Shown piece after piece: positions 23,603 to 35,784 of a stretch of DNA of 64,000 nucleotides. Each line of letters begins with the position of its first letter. Position 1 is the stretch's first letter. The notes below the pieces were generated by a model, which was given only the letters and a program-made list of their open reading frames with translations, was not told the origin of the DNA and ran no database searches. A program made the position numbers and the translations under genes. The stretch is from Alnus glutinosa (lineage: Eukaryota; Streptophyta; Magnoliopsida; Fagales; Betulaceae), in contig NC_084892.1 of assembly GCF_958979055.1 (NCBI RefSeq), forward strand, positions 23,400,001 to 23,464,000, written 5' to 3'.

Positions 23603-24875
23603 CTTCGGTGTGGAAAAATAGAGCTTCTCTCTCTGCCTCCAATCTAGAGACTGAAGAAATTCTCCGCGAAAGTAAATGAAAATGATCAGGTGGGGAAGAC
23701 AGAACGGGAAGCAAGAAAAGTAAAAGAAGCAGGAAGCGTGCGGTGTGAAAAGGGGAAGCTGGCCACAACGTCAAATGATTCACACAGCCACAGCCCAAAG
23801 CTCAGTGGAGCTCGGGAAAGAAAGAATCTTGCGGAAAGGTGATGCTGACGGGTAACAATATATAATAGCAAACGTAGAAGAAGAAGAAGTGGAGGAGGAG
23901 GAAGGAAGGAGAGATCGTGAAAAATAGCAAAGGCATGAAGTTATTGGCAACGAGGCTGCCTTCTTGACTTCTTGTTATCCACTGAAGTCAATGCGTGTTC
24001 CGTACAAGATGTAGTGGCCATCATCGTCGGGATTTATACATCATGGACCATGTTCGGAAGCCTACTAACCTACTCCTGCAATAATTCACCAGGGACGCGG
24101 GATCTTTCCAAAAAAACAAAGAAAAAGAAAAAGAAAATACATATGCCTACATATGTTTATCACGGTAGCCCTTTTTAAAATTCTGTTTTTTTTTTTTTTT
24201 TGGCCGTTATTGAAAATGGAGATTGACTTGTATTATATTATTGTAGGCAACTAGCACCATGCAAAAAAGTAATAATTAATTAATTTTTAATTTATTTAAA
24301 TCTCATAAAACTAGTTATGTTCAAGGATTTTTATTTTTTTATTTTTTTTTTATAAATTAGTTTGTATGAAAATTTCATACAACTCACATATAAGATTGAC
24401 ATATGTCCATTAACATGTGAGAATATTTTTTTTAATAGCATTAATAAAAAAAAACATGTGTTTCTCACATGTTTAATAGACACGTGTCACTCTTATAATT
24501 TTCTTCAAACCGGTTTGTAAGAAATTTACGTCCTTTGTGTTAAATACCGTCTCAATTTTTAGTTATAAACTATGAAATCATGGCTACTTTCATTGTTTTA
24601 ATACTTATCAATTCTTTCATAGACTATGGGATCATGGACCTCATGGTCATTTTATTTATTTTTATTTTTTTTACTTTCAGAGCGAAATTATGGTTAGTTT
24701 TATCTTATTTTCAGTGCATTTCTTTGATTCACTATAAGACTCAATATAATTTCATAATTATCCTATGTGTGTAAAAAGATCAGAGATTTATGCATTTTTT
24801 GTTGGGCTTTCCAAAAAGTGTTTAAATGCTTGCAATACTTTTCACACATAGTTATCCAACAAGTTTGCAAGACAA

Positions 24876-24879
<4 letters not shown>

Positions 24880-24907
<28 letters not shown>
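24880..24907. repeat. (AT)n microsatellite
   Basis: AT dinucleotide run. Confidence 0.9.
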
Positions 24908-24910
<3 letters not shown>

Positions 24911-25823
24911 TATGTTATGGAAAATAATTTTTTAAAACATGGAGAAAAAAAAAAATTAGACCTACAAGTGGTGGCCACCAATCCTTGTCTATAAGAACAA
25001 AGATTCTCTCCATTTCAAATGATGTAATGGTTATGATTTAAAGTTTGTGCATCTAAAAGCGTGCATTTTTTATATTATCTAAATTTTTTAAAAGAAGTGT
25101 CAATATTAACTTCATATGCATACACTAACTTTAAATCATAACCATGGAATTAATACTATCAATTTCATTTCAAATGAAAAATATCTTATTTCCATGTATA
25201 AAGACTGGGAGTTGCCACTCTTTCAATGGACGAGGGAAGGTTAGTCCCCTACTTCCGTCAATGTGTCTATTATTGCAAAGAAAGGAAGAAAAAGCACCCA
25301 TCACTCACTTTTTTGTAAGGGCCGCGGAGCGGGTAGGGGGGACCCACCACAAGGGCGGAGAGTTCCACCCCATTTTTCATCTCCCCCTTATCCACCCTTT
25401 GTTAGGGTAGAGGGAGGGGATCTCCATTGCAAAGGGTGATATTTTTTCTATGTTGTCTTTTTCAAGTGGGGCAATCTCTATTTGTTTATGTTCATGAAAG
25501 ATTGAGCCATGGTTTTTACTTAAAAGGTGCTTTTTACTTGTTTTTTAAAAACCGAGCATATATTTTCAAAACATTTTTATACGAAGGTGGGGGAAAAAAA
25601 ATAAAAAATTTGAAGTGTTTTGTATTTTATTTTCTAAAAAATATTTTATGATTTATATTTTAAAAAATGTTTAGGAAAACAAAAATTGGAAAGAATCGAT
25701 TCAGAGGTGTTTGATAACTCTTTTTAAGATTAGGTTTTTGTGTGCTGTGACCATAAAAGGGGTTTTGAATTTTTTTATTTTTTTTAAAAGAAAATTATTT
25801 GTTAATATTTTAACTTTTTTAAA

Positions 25824-25827
<4 letters not shown>

Positions 25828-25867
<40 letters not shown>
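25828..25867. repeat. Poly-A tract (40 bp)
   Basis: Uninterrupted A run. It could mark the 3' end of an old LINE or SINE insertion on the plus strand, but no body or target duplication was identified. Confidence 0.9.
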
Positions 25868-25869
<2 letters not shown>

Positions 25870-26609
25870 AACGAAAAGGAAGGATTACAAAATAGCAACC
25901 AGATTCAAAGGATGTTGGGTTACATCAGCATAGCATGACTGGCCAACACTCTACATGAAAAGTGTGACCAACTCTACCGAATCTAAAAAGTGCGGGCCAT
26001 ACTTTCAACAGCTGACTTAGCTAATGCCCCGTGATTAGATCTATTAATACTATACGGATTTAGTTTAGATATTATAAAAAACAAATTACCGAGAATTCTT
26101 TTTTAAAATTTTTTTAATGAACTAGATTTAATTTTAAATCTTTTAAGGAAAAGAAAGAAAAACAAATTAAATCTGAATTGTTAAAAAAAAAAAAACTAGG
26201 AAAAACTTCACTTATCATTCATTATCTTGTACCACTTTTGCAATCATACTCCTAAATTTTAAAAATTATCAATTTAGTGTGTTCATCTTTTAATTTTTTT
26301 TTTTTAAAATTTCACCTATCCGTTATGATTTTCCGTTAAAGCCTATCAAAATTTTCAAAATATCATTATTTTTATTTTTATTTTTTTAAAAAAAGAATTC
26401 AAAGATTCAGGCATTGGTATTTTTGAGAATTCCGTTAAATCTTGACCAACGCCTAAATATTTGCAATTTTTTTTTTCTTTTTTTTACTATTAAAAAAAAT
26501 ATTTTTAGAAATTTTGACACATCCGTAAGGATTTAACAGAAAATTCTAACTGAGAATTCAAATTGAAAAATAAATAAATAAATAAATTGCAGTTAAAATA
26601 AAATAAAAT

Positions 26610-27080
26610 CTCTATGGTTGGCATAAATTAAAAATCACTTCTTGTGGTATAAAAAATAATTGTAAGGTCCGTGTGGTAGGCGAAAATTACAAATTACTCT
26701 CTGAAGTAGTTTTTCGTCCACAAACTTAACAGAAATTATTAGGTTGTCACGTCAATCTAATAAAAACACGATACGCGTCACTTTTAATTAAAATTTTTTT
26801 TTATTAATTTATTAAAAATTAAAAACTTTAAATTTATTTTATTTAAAAAAATGAAAAATGAAAATTTGAAAGTGGCTTGAGGGAGGGCGGTGGCCTGTTA
26901 ACCACCCCCAAAGGTGGCCGACGCCACCTCTGGGGTGGCTCACGCACCACCCTTGACTAATGAAAGGCCATCCTCATAGGCTGAAGGTGGCTTGCGGGCC
27001 ACCCCTAACCTGCTTTGAGGTGGCCTGCAGGTCAGGGCCGGGATTGGCCCGCATGCCACCCCGTCCCAAAGGGGACCATG
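26610..27080. repeat. Decayed repeat of the 37501-37862 family
   Basis: It shares TTGTGGTATAAAAAATAAT, AAAATTACAAATTACTC and TTTTTCGTCCACAAACTTAACAGA with the 7.7-kb and 37.5-kb copies. It then runs into a GGTGGCC/GGCCACC-rich segment (26880-27060). The right arm is not preserved. Confidence 0.45.
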
Positions 27081-27913
27081 CAAATCCCTCCTTTTTCAAT
27101 TTTTTTTAAGCACTTGGGGTCCAATACATTAGGTAAGACTACGTAATCAAATGAAATGAATGGTTTATGGGATTATCATATTATGAAAGGCGTAAAGGAG
27201 CAGATATCATGTTATTATCACATTAATTGAAATCTCAAGGAGTGAATATGATGACAATTTTAGGATGGGTGGATCGTTGATAATAAGGAAAAGGGGGCCA
27301 ATTAATTAGACATTGAATGAAGTTAGAAGAGAATTAATGCGGGCATGCTTGGAGGCTTTGTTTGGATTTGATAAAATTTAAGAAGATAATTATAAAAAAT
27401 CACTTATATAATTCACTTGATCAAATAAAAATTAGACCATCTAACTATTTATTTGATTTTGTAAATTTCATAAATAAGGTGTCTCAATCATGTGTCTGAA
27501 TTTATCAACCAAAGCCACAAGTTTGGTCGTGACTCGTGGCCGGCCTCATCTGACGATGGCTTTGGCCTTTTTGAGAACACGTTGACGCGCATTTTGTTTA
27601 CAAAGTCGGACGTAGAAGTCATGCAACGAGACAAAACGATTGCCTGATATTTTAAAACTACTTTTTCACATTTTGCCGTGTGGGGTCGAATCCCATGCCC
27701 AGCGGCCCGCGTCTGCTGCCCGGGTTCTAACCGACCTACCGCGATGCATGTTTCACGCCCAACTTGCGACTCATGGTTTAGAGTAATACGTCTTCCACAG
27801 TTTGTGTACTATACATTTTGTACACAAAGTGTGTGTCCTGCAAAATTTCTTTTTAAAAAAAAAAAAAATATTTTACACACTTTGTGATCGGAGAAGTGTA
27901 TTTATGTTTGGTT
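27081..27913. other. Intergenic, no gene recognised
   Basis: Mostly AT-rich. A GC-rich island at 27675-27760 opens a frame that I could not assign. Confidence 0.35.
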
Positions 27914-28555
27914 ATTTATAAAAAACTTTACTTTTTTTCAAAAGGTACTTTAAGGGAAAAGGTTTAATTGCTCAATGTTTATAAAGTTCACAATCTAATC
28001 ATATCTTGACAATGTGAGACTCTTAACACGCCCCCTCGCGTGTGGTACTATTGTCCAAACACGTGTATTGCATCAGAGCTGCAGCAGGAGAGAAGGCTCA
28101 ATCCTCTCTCTAAGACGTCTTAAGAAATGAGGACACTTAACACGCCTCCCCTCACGCGTGGTATCTTTTGTCTAAACACATATTCAACAACAGGAGGAAA
28201 ATGCCCAACATCGCAAGAAACATGTGGCTCTGATACTATGTAAAAAGTCTATGGACCCATTGACACTCTCAAAAGACGCATTGAAAGAGGATGTGATACC
28301 ATGGCTTATAAAGTGCCTAGGTGAAGAAAATCTTAGCGATGTATGACATTTTAACATTCTCCCTCACGTGTGGCAACTAATGGCCAAACACGTAGACAAC
28401 AACAGAAGAGAAAGGTCCATCATCACAAGAAATTTGTGAATTCGATACCATATTAAATTAATTTATAAACCTTACTTACTTTCAAAAGACACTTTAAAAG
28501 AAAATATGTATTCATAGCTTATAAAGTATTCCTAGCCATGTAAGACACTTTTAAC
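27914..28555 (-). mobile_element. TRIM-like array: three LTR-like units with Met-type PBS
   Basis: Three related LTR-like blocks (about 27914-28028, 28239-28355 and 28451-28555) alternate with internal blocks that share CTCACGxGTGG and AACAACAGxAG words. On the minus strand the middle and right blocks are followed by PBS-like strings (CATAGTATCAGAGCC ending at 28225 and TGGTATCGAA at 28450-28441). The 28028-28225 interval itself contains the internal motif twice. This fits a TRIM that grew to LTR-internal-LTR-internal-LTR by recombination. Confidence 0.5.
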
Positions 28556-30580
28556 CGTGACCATGACAAGTTATTTAGGAAAGCGAAAGAAAATGGTGTT
28601 CCACATGATTTGTGCTTAATTTAATTATATATATGTGTGGCGGTAGTAAAACCCAATTACGTGTAACGTTTGTCATGAGACATTATTTTCATCGGTGTTT
28701 CAGACGCGCACCCTACTAAGCACAACCCTTTGTGAGAGGCGGATGGAGTGATGTATAAAATTACACTATGTTAAAGGTGGCTGTCATCTAGCCTATAGGT
28801 ATGCATGTGGCACCTACGGTTTGGTTTCTTTCCACAAAAATATCTTTTTAAAAAATATACTTTTTTTTTCTTTTTTTAGTCGTTTGAAAATCTTTAATAA
28901 AATATTTTTGATTAATCTGAAAAACTTTCTTTAATTTACATAAAATGATTTATTCTTTTTAAAACTGTAAAATAATTTTTGAATTTGAACTTATCCTTCT
29001 TAAATTATTGAAATTCGCTTGATTATTGTCGGAAGCTGCGGAATCTCTATTATTAGAGGTTAATGGAAGTCGTATGCTGTTTTTTTGTCAAAATGAAGAA
29101 AAAATATTTTTAAATAAATATTTCTTTTAAAAAAATAAAAAATAAAAATTGAAGGGGAAATGAAAACAATTTTTTATTTGCAAAGATAAGGTGAACTGGC
29201 CGGCGAAGGATATTCACCCAAACGAAAGATGGGGAAGGCAACGGTTGACCGATGAGATAGGTCGTTCTTGATAGTTGATTCGGCAAAAATAAAATAATTT
29301 TAAAAAAATAAATAAAAATTGAAAAGTCCCTTTCATCTGTCCAATTTGGAGTACCTACCATTACCATCTTCACAAAAACAGCGACAGAAAACCAAATAAA
29401 TAAAACAAAAATAAATCCTCTCTGAGAATTAATGCGATGCACCCGAGGTGGGCGACAGCAGTTGGTGGGTCTAAAAAGGCTGTCTCCAGAAGACCATAAA
29501 TACTCACTTTCTTTCTTTTTTTCTTTTTTTTCTTTTTTCTCTCCTCTCTTATGCCATCTCTCTCGCACGATGATGTTCTTATTTTATGAACATGAAGATT
29601 TCTTTGTCCCTGACATAAATTTTGTGGTTCTTTCATTTATCTTTTATTTATTTTTTTTCTTGAATTTGGTTGAAAAGCAAATGAAAACTTCTGTGAATTT
29701 ATTAGCAATGATCTAATCTCAAGATGAAGGTGTATGATAGCTTGTTGTATAAAAAAATTAAATAGAGAAAGAATAAAGAAATCTGAAAAAATATTATTTA
29801 AATGGAATAATAATAGTGAATAGTTAAAATGGTGAAACTGCTGAGAGAATTTTTAAAAAGTGGCTCACCAGAATAGAGAAAAGTAATTTTTAACTACTTT
29901 GATGAGTAAAATTTGATGACGCTACTACGAATGTTCTAATGATGAAATTCATATAAGTAGGACATATCACATATATTATACTCTATGTGTTTTGTGTTGT
30001 GTATGTGTTGTGCAACCTTGTTATGCACAAATCACAACTCTATGTATAAACCAAGCGGATAAGATCGAATTCATTACAAATTTTTTTTAGAAAAAAAATT
30101 AAATGTTTAAAATTTTAAATTATATAAATTAAGGTTGAGTTTTTTTTTTTTCATCCAATGGTTTGAAAATATTACCTATTAAAAAGGTGATTGAATAAAA
30201 ACATACTCAATTTTTATTGATAACATGTTATCTTTTTAATATGTCAAATTTTTCACTTTCGTATAATGCCAAAAACGAACTTAATTTACATAATTTGATA
30301 ATTTATAATTTCTTTAAAATTGAAAGGATCTTTGTACAAAGCGATTCAAATAATCCCTGATTATGCTCTAATTAGGTTCCTTATGATATTCCCCAATAGA
30401 GTAAAGGCAAGACGCGTGTAAATGATCAAATGACAGAAGCTAGTAAGATCCATTAGGACCGGTGTGATTAACGTAGTAATGTGATATATTATATATACAT
30501 ATAAAATATGGTTGAAGTCTCCGCTCCAAACTCATCACTGTATAAAGACAGTACTTAAGAATAAGTGAAAGATTTTAAGA
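28556..30580. other. Intergenic, no gene recognised
   Basis: AT-rich. Frames at 29110-29716 on both strands are low-complexity shadows. Nothing assignable. Confidence 0.4.
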
Positions 30581-30743
30581 AAGCGTTTGACACTGATTTT
30601 AAAGATTAAAAGTACAATTTTAAATTAAAATTTGTTTTTTTTAACATTTTCAAATCGTAACCAAAGTGGGGCATTTTAAAAGACACGATTTTAAAAAGTA
30701 AAATACAATTTTAAAAGTTAAACTGTAATTTTATCAAACGCTT
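30581..30743. mobile_element. Short MITE with AAGCGTTTGA inverted ends
   Basis: Left AAGCGTTTGACA and right TATCAAACGCTT are inverted. The body is A/T with ATTTTAAA words. The superfamily is uncertain, as no clear target duplication was found. Confidence 0.5.
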
Positions 30744-30834
30744 AACTACGTATTTAAAAATTATATTTTCAAATTATTATTTTTAAATCACAAACTCAAA
30801 ACCCATCCTAAAAATATAAATTACCAACAATAGT

Positions 30835-30962
30835 GGCATATACGTCTCTTTTGTTATTATCTTCAATAGTTTGGCACGTGATATTTGAGAGTGCCATAGG
30901 CATATACCTCTCTTTTGTTATTTTCTTCAATAATTTGGCATGAGATACTTAAGAGTGCCATA
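30835..30962. repeat. 64-bp tandem duplication
   Basis: Two adjacent 64-bp units, 30835-30898 and 30899-30962, both start GGCATATAC and end GAGTGCCATA, with only a few differences. Confidence 0.9.
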
Positions 30963-31667
30963 AGAGCCGTTGTTGGGGAGAGGAATAGTCCGAAAGCACA
31001 TTGGGAAAGTGAGAAGGAAGACACGTGGAAAAAGTTTGGCAAAGCGTGGAGGCAAGTGAGAGATATGATGAGTTTAAAGATCAACGATATGGAAATATAA
31101 TATTTTACGACCTTTATACAACTTTAGAACAATTCCAACAATTTTTTTTTTTTTTTCTTTGAACCTTTATAACTTTTACCATCAAAATACAATTTTGGAT
31201 CAACATTTGATAACCTGTGCACTTTTGAGGATCATCCATAAGAATTCATTGACTTAATCTATTTACAATCCATTTTCGAGCTTCAAATCTAATGCTAATC
31301 GAACATTTACATCTGCATAACGTATGCAACTTCAGATGTGGAATATTCACTTTTGCAAGCCAAAAAAATAAATAAAAATTGGATCTATGAAAAACCAAAG
31401 GCTGTGTTATATCAATTGGGATACCATAATGCAGATCATCAAGTATATCATACAATAACCACATCATATTCTCAATTATTGCCTCTAAAGATTCAGGAAT
31501 ACTGACTAGTTTCGCTCCAAACAAAGATTCCTCTGCTTCCAAGAAAGCCATCCATATGCGATATTCTTATCCTGAGATCTTGTCTGAGGCACCAGAAGCC
31601 GCACCAGAAGCCACTTTAAAGCCATCATGAAAATCAACCTTTTGGGATAGTCAAACCAGGCTTAATA
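30963..31667. other. ITN1-like gene 3' flank
   Basis: Holds the likely 3' UTR of the minus-strand gene. A 101-codon minus frame at 31246-31551 was examined; I do not recognise it and it has no neighbouring exon support. Confidence 0.4.
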
Positions 31668-32940
31668 TCAAATGGCATAAATTGGGTTTACTTCCGTATC
31701 AGACTCAGAGCAATGCCATGAGTTCGTTCCACACCTCGAAGAGTCTCTCTTCCTCACTCTACGAGTCTGTTTGGACCTAACCACGTAATATGTCATGGTT
31801 CCAAGCACTCCAGCCATGGTGACTCCCCCTATAACAGTAATAAGAATTGCAGCCCAACGGCTACGTCGACCAACCACTATATAAGATGAAGAGATAAACG
31901 CAACTGTGGTGCAAACAGAGGCCAACCACATCAGCTTATTGATCACCTCCACAACCTGCCTCTCGGTCTTCATCTCCCCTCTGACAAGTGTGATTTGTAC
32001 CACCACGACGGCCAATGACGTGAAGAGTGCGATGGCATTAAAGATGAAGAAGATCTTGAATGATGCACTGTTCGCCGCCACAGCCGTCCCACTATCCGCA
32101 TCACCACCAGGAACTGTAAAAATTGCCGCAAATGCAACAGTGGCAAAGAGCACAGCAACCACCGTGACTGAGTTGGTAGCATTGTTGATTCCCTCTCTGT
32201 GAAGCTTACGAAGCTCCTTGGCAATTCCATTCATGTTCTTGTTGGTTTTGCGGGTTTGTTCAAGCTGTATATGTACATCTTTTTTTATTTCTGTGACAGT
32301 TTTCCTAAGCTCATCTCGTGGCTGGTTAAGTTCATTTGCTCTAACAGCACCATAATTAGCCAAGCACTCTTTTATTTCTGAGGATTCTTCTGAGAAGGGG
32401 AGTCCTTCAGCTATGTCAAAGGCTGTTTTATGGTCTCTTGTTAAGGCATTCACATTAGTGTCAGGAAGCAGTAATAGCTCATTCACTATCTGCAAGAAAT
32501 AATGTGTCATAATTGCTGAAGTTCAGTTGACTAAAACATTATGATTATGGGTTCTAAACTCCAGGTATGCTAAGTATTTCGCATCCACACATGACAATTC
32601 ATGGGGTATATACATCTAAATTTATAAAATGAAAAAATCAAAGTTATAGCAAGATGCTTGATGGAAATCAAATGTCAGAAAACTGGAGCCCAATAGAGCC
32701 ACATGAATACCATGGCTTGTTATGAATGCATGATCCATCGTGTACCACCAGTCATGTTATATGAGACAAATAAATCCAAATCTATATCATGACCTCTCAG
32801 CTGAAAACACTCCTTTTGGCCTTGGAGTGAAGGCTTGAGGATTGAGGGTTTTGGAGCTGGTGTGTAGTTTATTTCTGAACCAATTCTCAGTGGAGTACGT
32901 TAAAGGCACCTTTGTATAATTTTTGAAGTGTATTTGATCC

Positions 32941-32979
<39 letters not shown>

Positions 32980-35784
32980 ATTCTTGCAATTGGCTATAGC
33001 AGCAAACTAGATTACTTAGTGACCGTTTATCCTACAAAAAATCATACAAAAGACAGCATTTTGCATTTGGTAATTTCCTGGAACCTGTAAGCATGTAATG
33101 CTATTCCTTGAAGCAATTCCCAACCAATTTCTACATATCCACTCAACAAAAAAGAAAAAAGTTCAGAGATTAGAGAAGTTTCTCTAACCAGAAAGATCAT
33201 AAATTTAACAAAATTCATTGAAAGAAAGAAAAGAACCATATGTAAGAAACTTGGGTAAAAATGTGGATAGTCAGTACAACTAAATATGGCTGAAATACTC
33301 CAACCTTCTGAATATATTGTCGCATAATTGGGAGTTCAAGTCACCAGGCTGAGCCCATTGGTACTCAGCTCAATAGCTCATCACATAATTGTGATGAGCT
33401 GCCTATGAGCTAAGTTTGGGCCAGCCTGACTCAACATGTCACTTAGAGATTGCATCTGTAAGAAATGTGTTACATCGACATATGATGACTTAACCAAAGG
33501 CCATGTACTTGTGGTTGTACTTATCCACCTCTCAAAAAAGGTGTAGGTCTATACTTCATCTCGGTACGGATAAGGGACTTAAAGAGTTAGGGATAGTCAT
33601 TTGTCAGGAAGAAAAAAAGAAGATATATTGTGGCCTAACCTCAAGTAACTAAAGTAATATCTCATGTTCTAGTATCATTATGTTTCAGGTCCAGCTAAGT
33701 TTAAGAGTAAAGAAGCAAAAGTCAAACTTAATTTCTCAATTCTTTGACTAAGCATTGCTCAAACCAGCCCCAAAAAAAGCTTGAAGCATTTAATTCTGGG
33801 AAGAACAAGAAGGTAGTAGACCATCTCAGCCTGATTTGCACCCTTCTCACAAGGCTGAAAAGCATCAAGTTAAGGTGATAATCATAACTGTGGTCAGGAA
33901 ACAACAATATCCAAACAGAAGAACTTAGCAATAACAATGAGTACCTCTGCACGCTTTTTCCTGGTGGCTACATGTAATGCCGTATTGCCAAACTTGTCTG
34001 GGAGCATGACAATAGCTGCATCTGCCTCAAGAAGCAACTTCACCACATCACAGCTAACCCCTTTTACAGCCATATGCAAAGCAGTCTGCCCTTTCTTATC
34101 TGTCCTTCGAGCTAATTGTGGATCCTTGTCAAGCAATGCATTTACAACATCTACATGCCCCTGTCGGGCAGCTAAATGTAATGCATTCTTCCCATTAGAT
34201 CTAGATATCTCCAGCAAGCTAGAATCTGTTGACAGCAATTCATTAACTACCGCTGTATGCCCCCGTGTGGCAGCAGATATAAGAGGGGTTGCATTTGAAT
34301 GTCCAAATGTTTTGCTTAGCCCGGGGTCATGGTCTAATAGCACCTGGACAATGGCTGCATAAAGATAGTAAATGAGTTGCGGATAGCCCAGAAAACATGC
34401 AAGTTGCAATAGACATTTAATGGTTGCACATATTGAAATATAAAGTGGGACAAACATTTCAGAAGAGAAGGCACGTCTATTGCAGGAGAAACCACGCTGG
34501 ACACAGCATAAGTCCAAAATTCATTTTAGAAAGAATGTAAACCTATTTTTTTTAGAAGATTTAATTTTAATAAATGCTTTAAGAAAACTGGGATATTAAT
34601 CTTAGGATTAGATAATGATCTTAACCAGAATGGGCTTTTCTCTCCGGATCAAAACCTCATTGTTTATTGCTCTTTCTTAACCGTATTATGAAACACAAAA
34701 AAAATAATTGGCTGATCAAATTATCTTTGGAGCTATGAAAGAATTCAACAAAAGATTTTCGTCTAAGAATATGTCAGTAACAGTAATATCCTTCGGTTTC
34801 TACATTATATACTCTCTCACACATTACATTAGAGGCATGTCATCATCATCAATTTCAATTATCACACAAGTTGATTCATGCCTCACCAAAGTTCTATTAC
34901 ATGCAATCCCCTCAATCCAACTTCTTTTTAAAATGGTACACATCAAGGTATTCTTTGACAATTGTAGTTTCTAACCCATCCCGTCGAATAATTAATGTAG
35001 AAGACTCATTTACTACACCTTGGTGCAACTAGTCAACTAAGTCAAATTTCACATTCCTATACAAGATTTAGAATCATTGCCAACACATCTGTAATCTTTT
35101 ATTTTACAAACAATAAACATTCAAATCTAGTCACTAAACACTCCCAAACTTTCTAAACAGTGCCTAATCAAACAAACCATCTGCGAGACAAAAGATTACA
35201 TATTTACATCTACACCACAAAATCAAATTGAAAGGATTACCTTGGTGACCTTGACTTGCAGCAATGTGCAGCGGATCAAACCCAGAACGATTCTTCAACA
35301 AAATGCCATCCTTAGTTGTATATTGCAACAGCTCCTTCAACACATCAAGATGGCCCTTCTCAGCTGCAGTAAACAGCGTCGTTTCACCCAACTCATTCAC
35401 CTCATTCACGATCGCAGACCTTATATTCAGCACCTCGGCATCAAACTCCGTGCCGCTCAGAGTCCCCACCATCTGTGCATCGATTTCCCCAAGAATCTGC
35501 TTCACGGCAGCCAAATCGCCTCGTTGCGCAGCCAAGTGGAGCTCCGTGTCATTGTGGCGACCAGTCACCTTCTTCACGAACTTCTTCTTATCGATCTGCT
35601 TGCTGGAATTCGATACAACAAGGGACTTACTTGAATTTGAAACCAGCAGAGCCTTGTCGGAACCAGATAGAACCAAAGTTGGCGTCTTCGGAGTTGGCGG
35701 TTCGGAGAGAGTGCTGGCATTCAGGCCCAGGCCCATGCCCTTATCCAGATCCGTCTCGTCTCCTTCACAACCAACCATTTTCAT
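31668..35784 (-). CDS. ITN1: ITN1-like ankyrin repeat protein with PGG domain
   Basis: ITN1 (INCREASED TOLERANCE TO NACL1, At3g12360) is a plasma-membrane ankyrin protein linked to salt and ABA responses and reactive oxygen production. Coding exons on the minus strand: 35784-35241, 34354-33945 and 32489-31668, with GT/AG borders. They join in frame to 591 residues; I recall ITN1 as about 590. Features: a Ser-rich N-terminus, a KKKFVKKVTGRHNDTELHLA segment at about 70-90 opening the ankyrin array (to about 355), the RANELNQPRDELRKTV linker, an intact VPGG motif at about 444-447, and four hydrophobic helices at about 427-443, 464-484, 502-524 and 529-556. The tail NSWHCSESDTEV and final YAI are also ITN1-like. 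The start at 35784 (MKMVGCEGD) may alternatively be the ATG at 35778. The introns are 886 and 1455 bp. Orthology rather than paralogy is inferred. Confidence 0.93.
32944..32976. repeat. (CT)n microsatellite in ITN1-like intron 2
   Basis: CT dinucleotide run within the 1455-bp intron. Confidence 0.9.

Larger units (their letters stand above)
23604..26609. other. Ankyrin gene promoter side and AT-rich intergenic DNA
   Basis: The first roughly 300 bp are the likely 5' UTR and core promoter of the minus-strand ankyrin gene. The rest holds an AT microsatellite, a 40-bp poly-A run and AT-rich filler. Frames at 25144-25410 and 25427-25651 have no recognisable domain. Confidence 0.4.

Noticed and set aside
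25144..25651. Two plus-strand frames as genes
   Set aside because: Low-complexity or Phe-rich translations with no recognisable motif or splice sites.
31246..31551. Minus-strand 101-codon frame as a small gene
   Set aside because: No family resemblance seen; it lies in the probable 3' flank of the ITN1-like gene. A protein search would decide.
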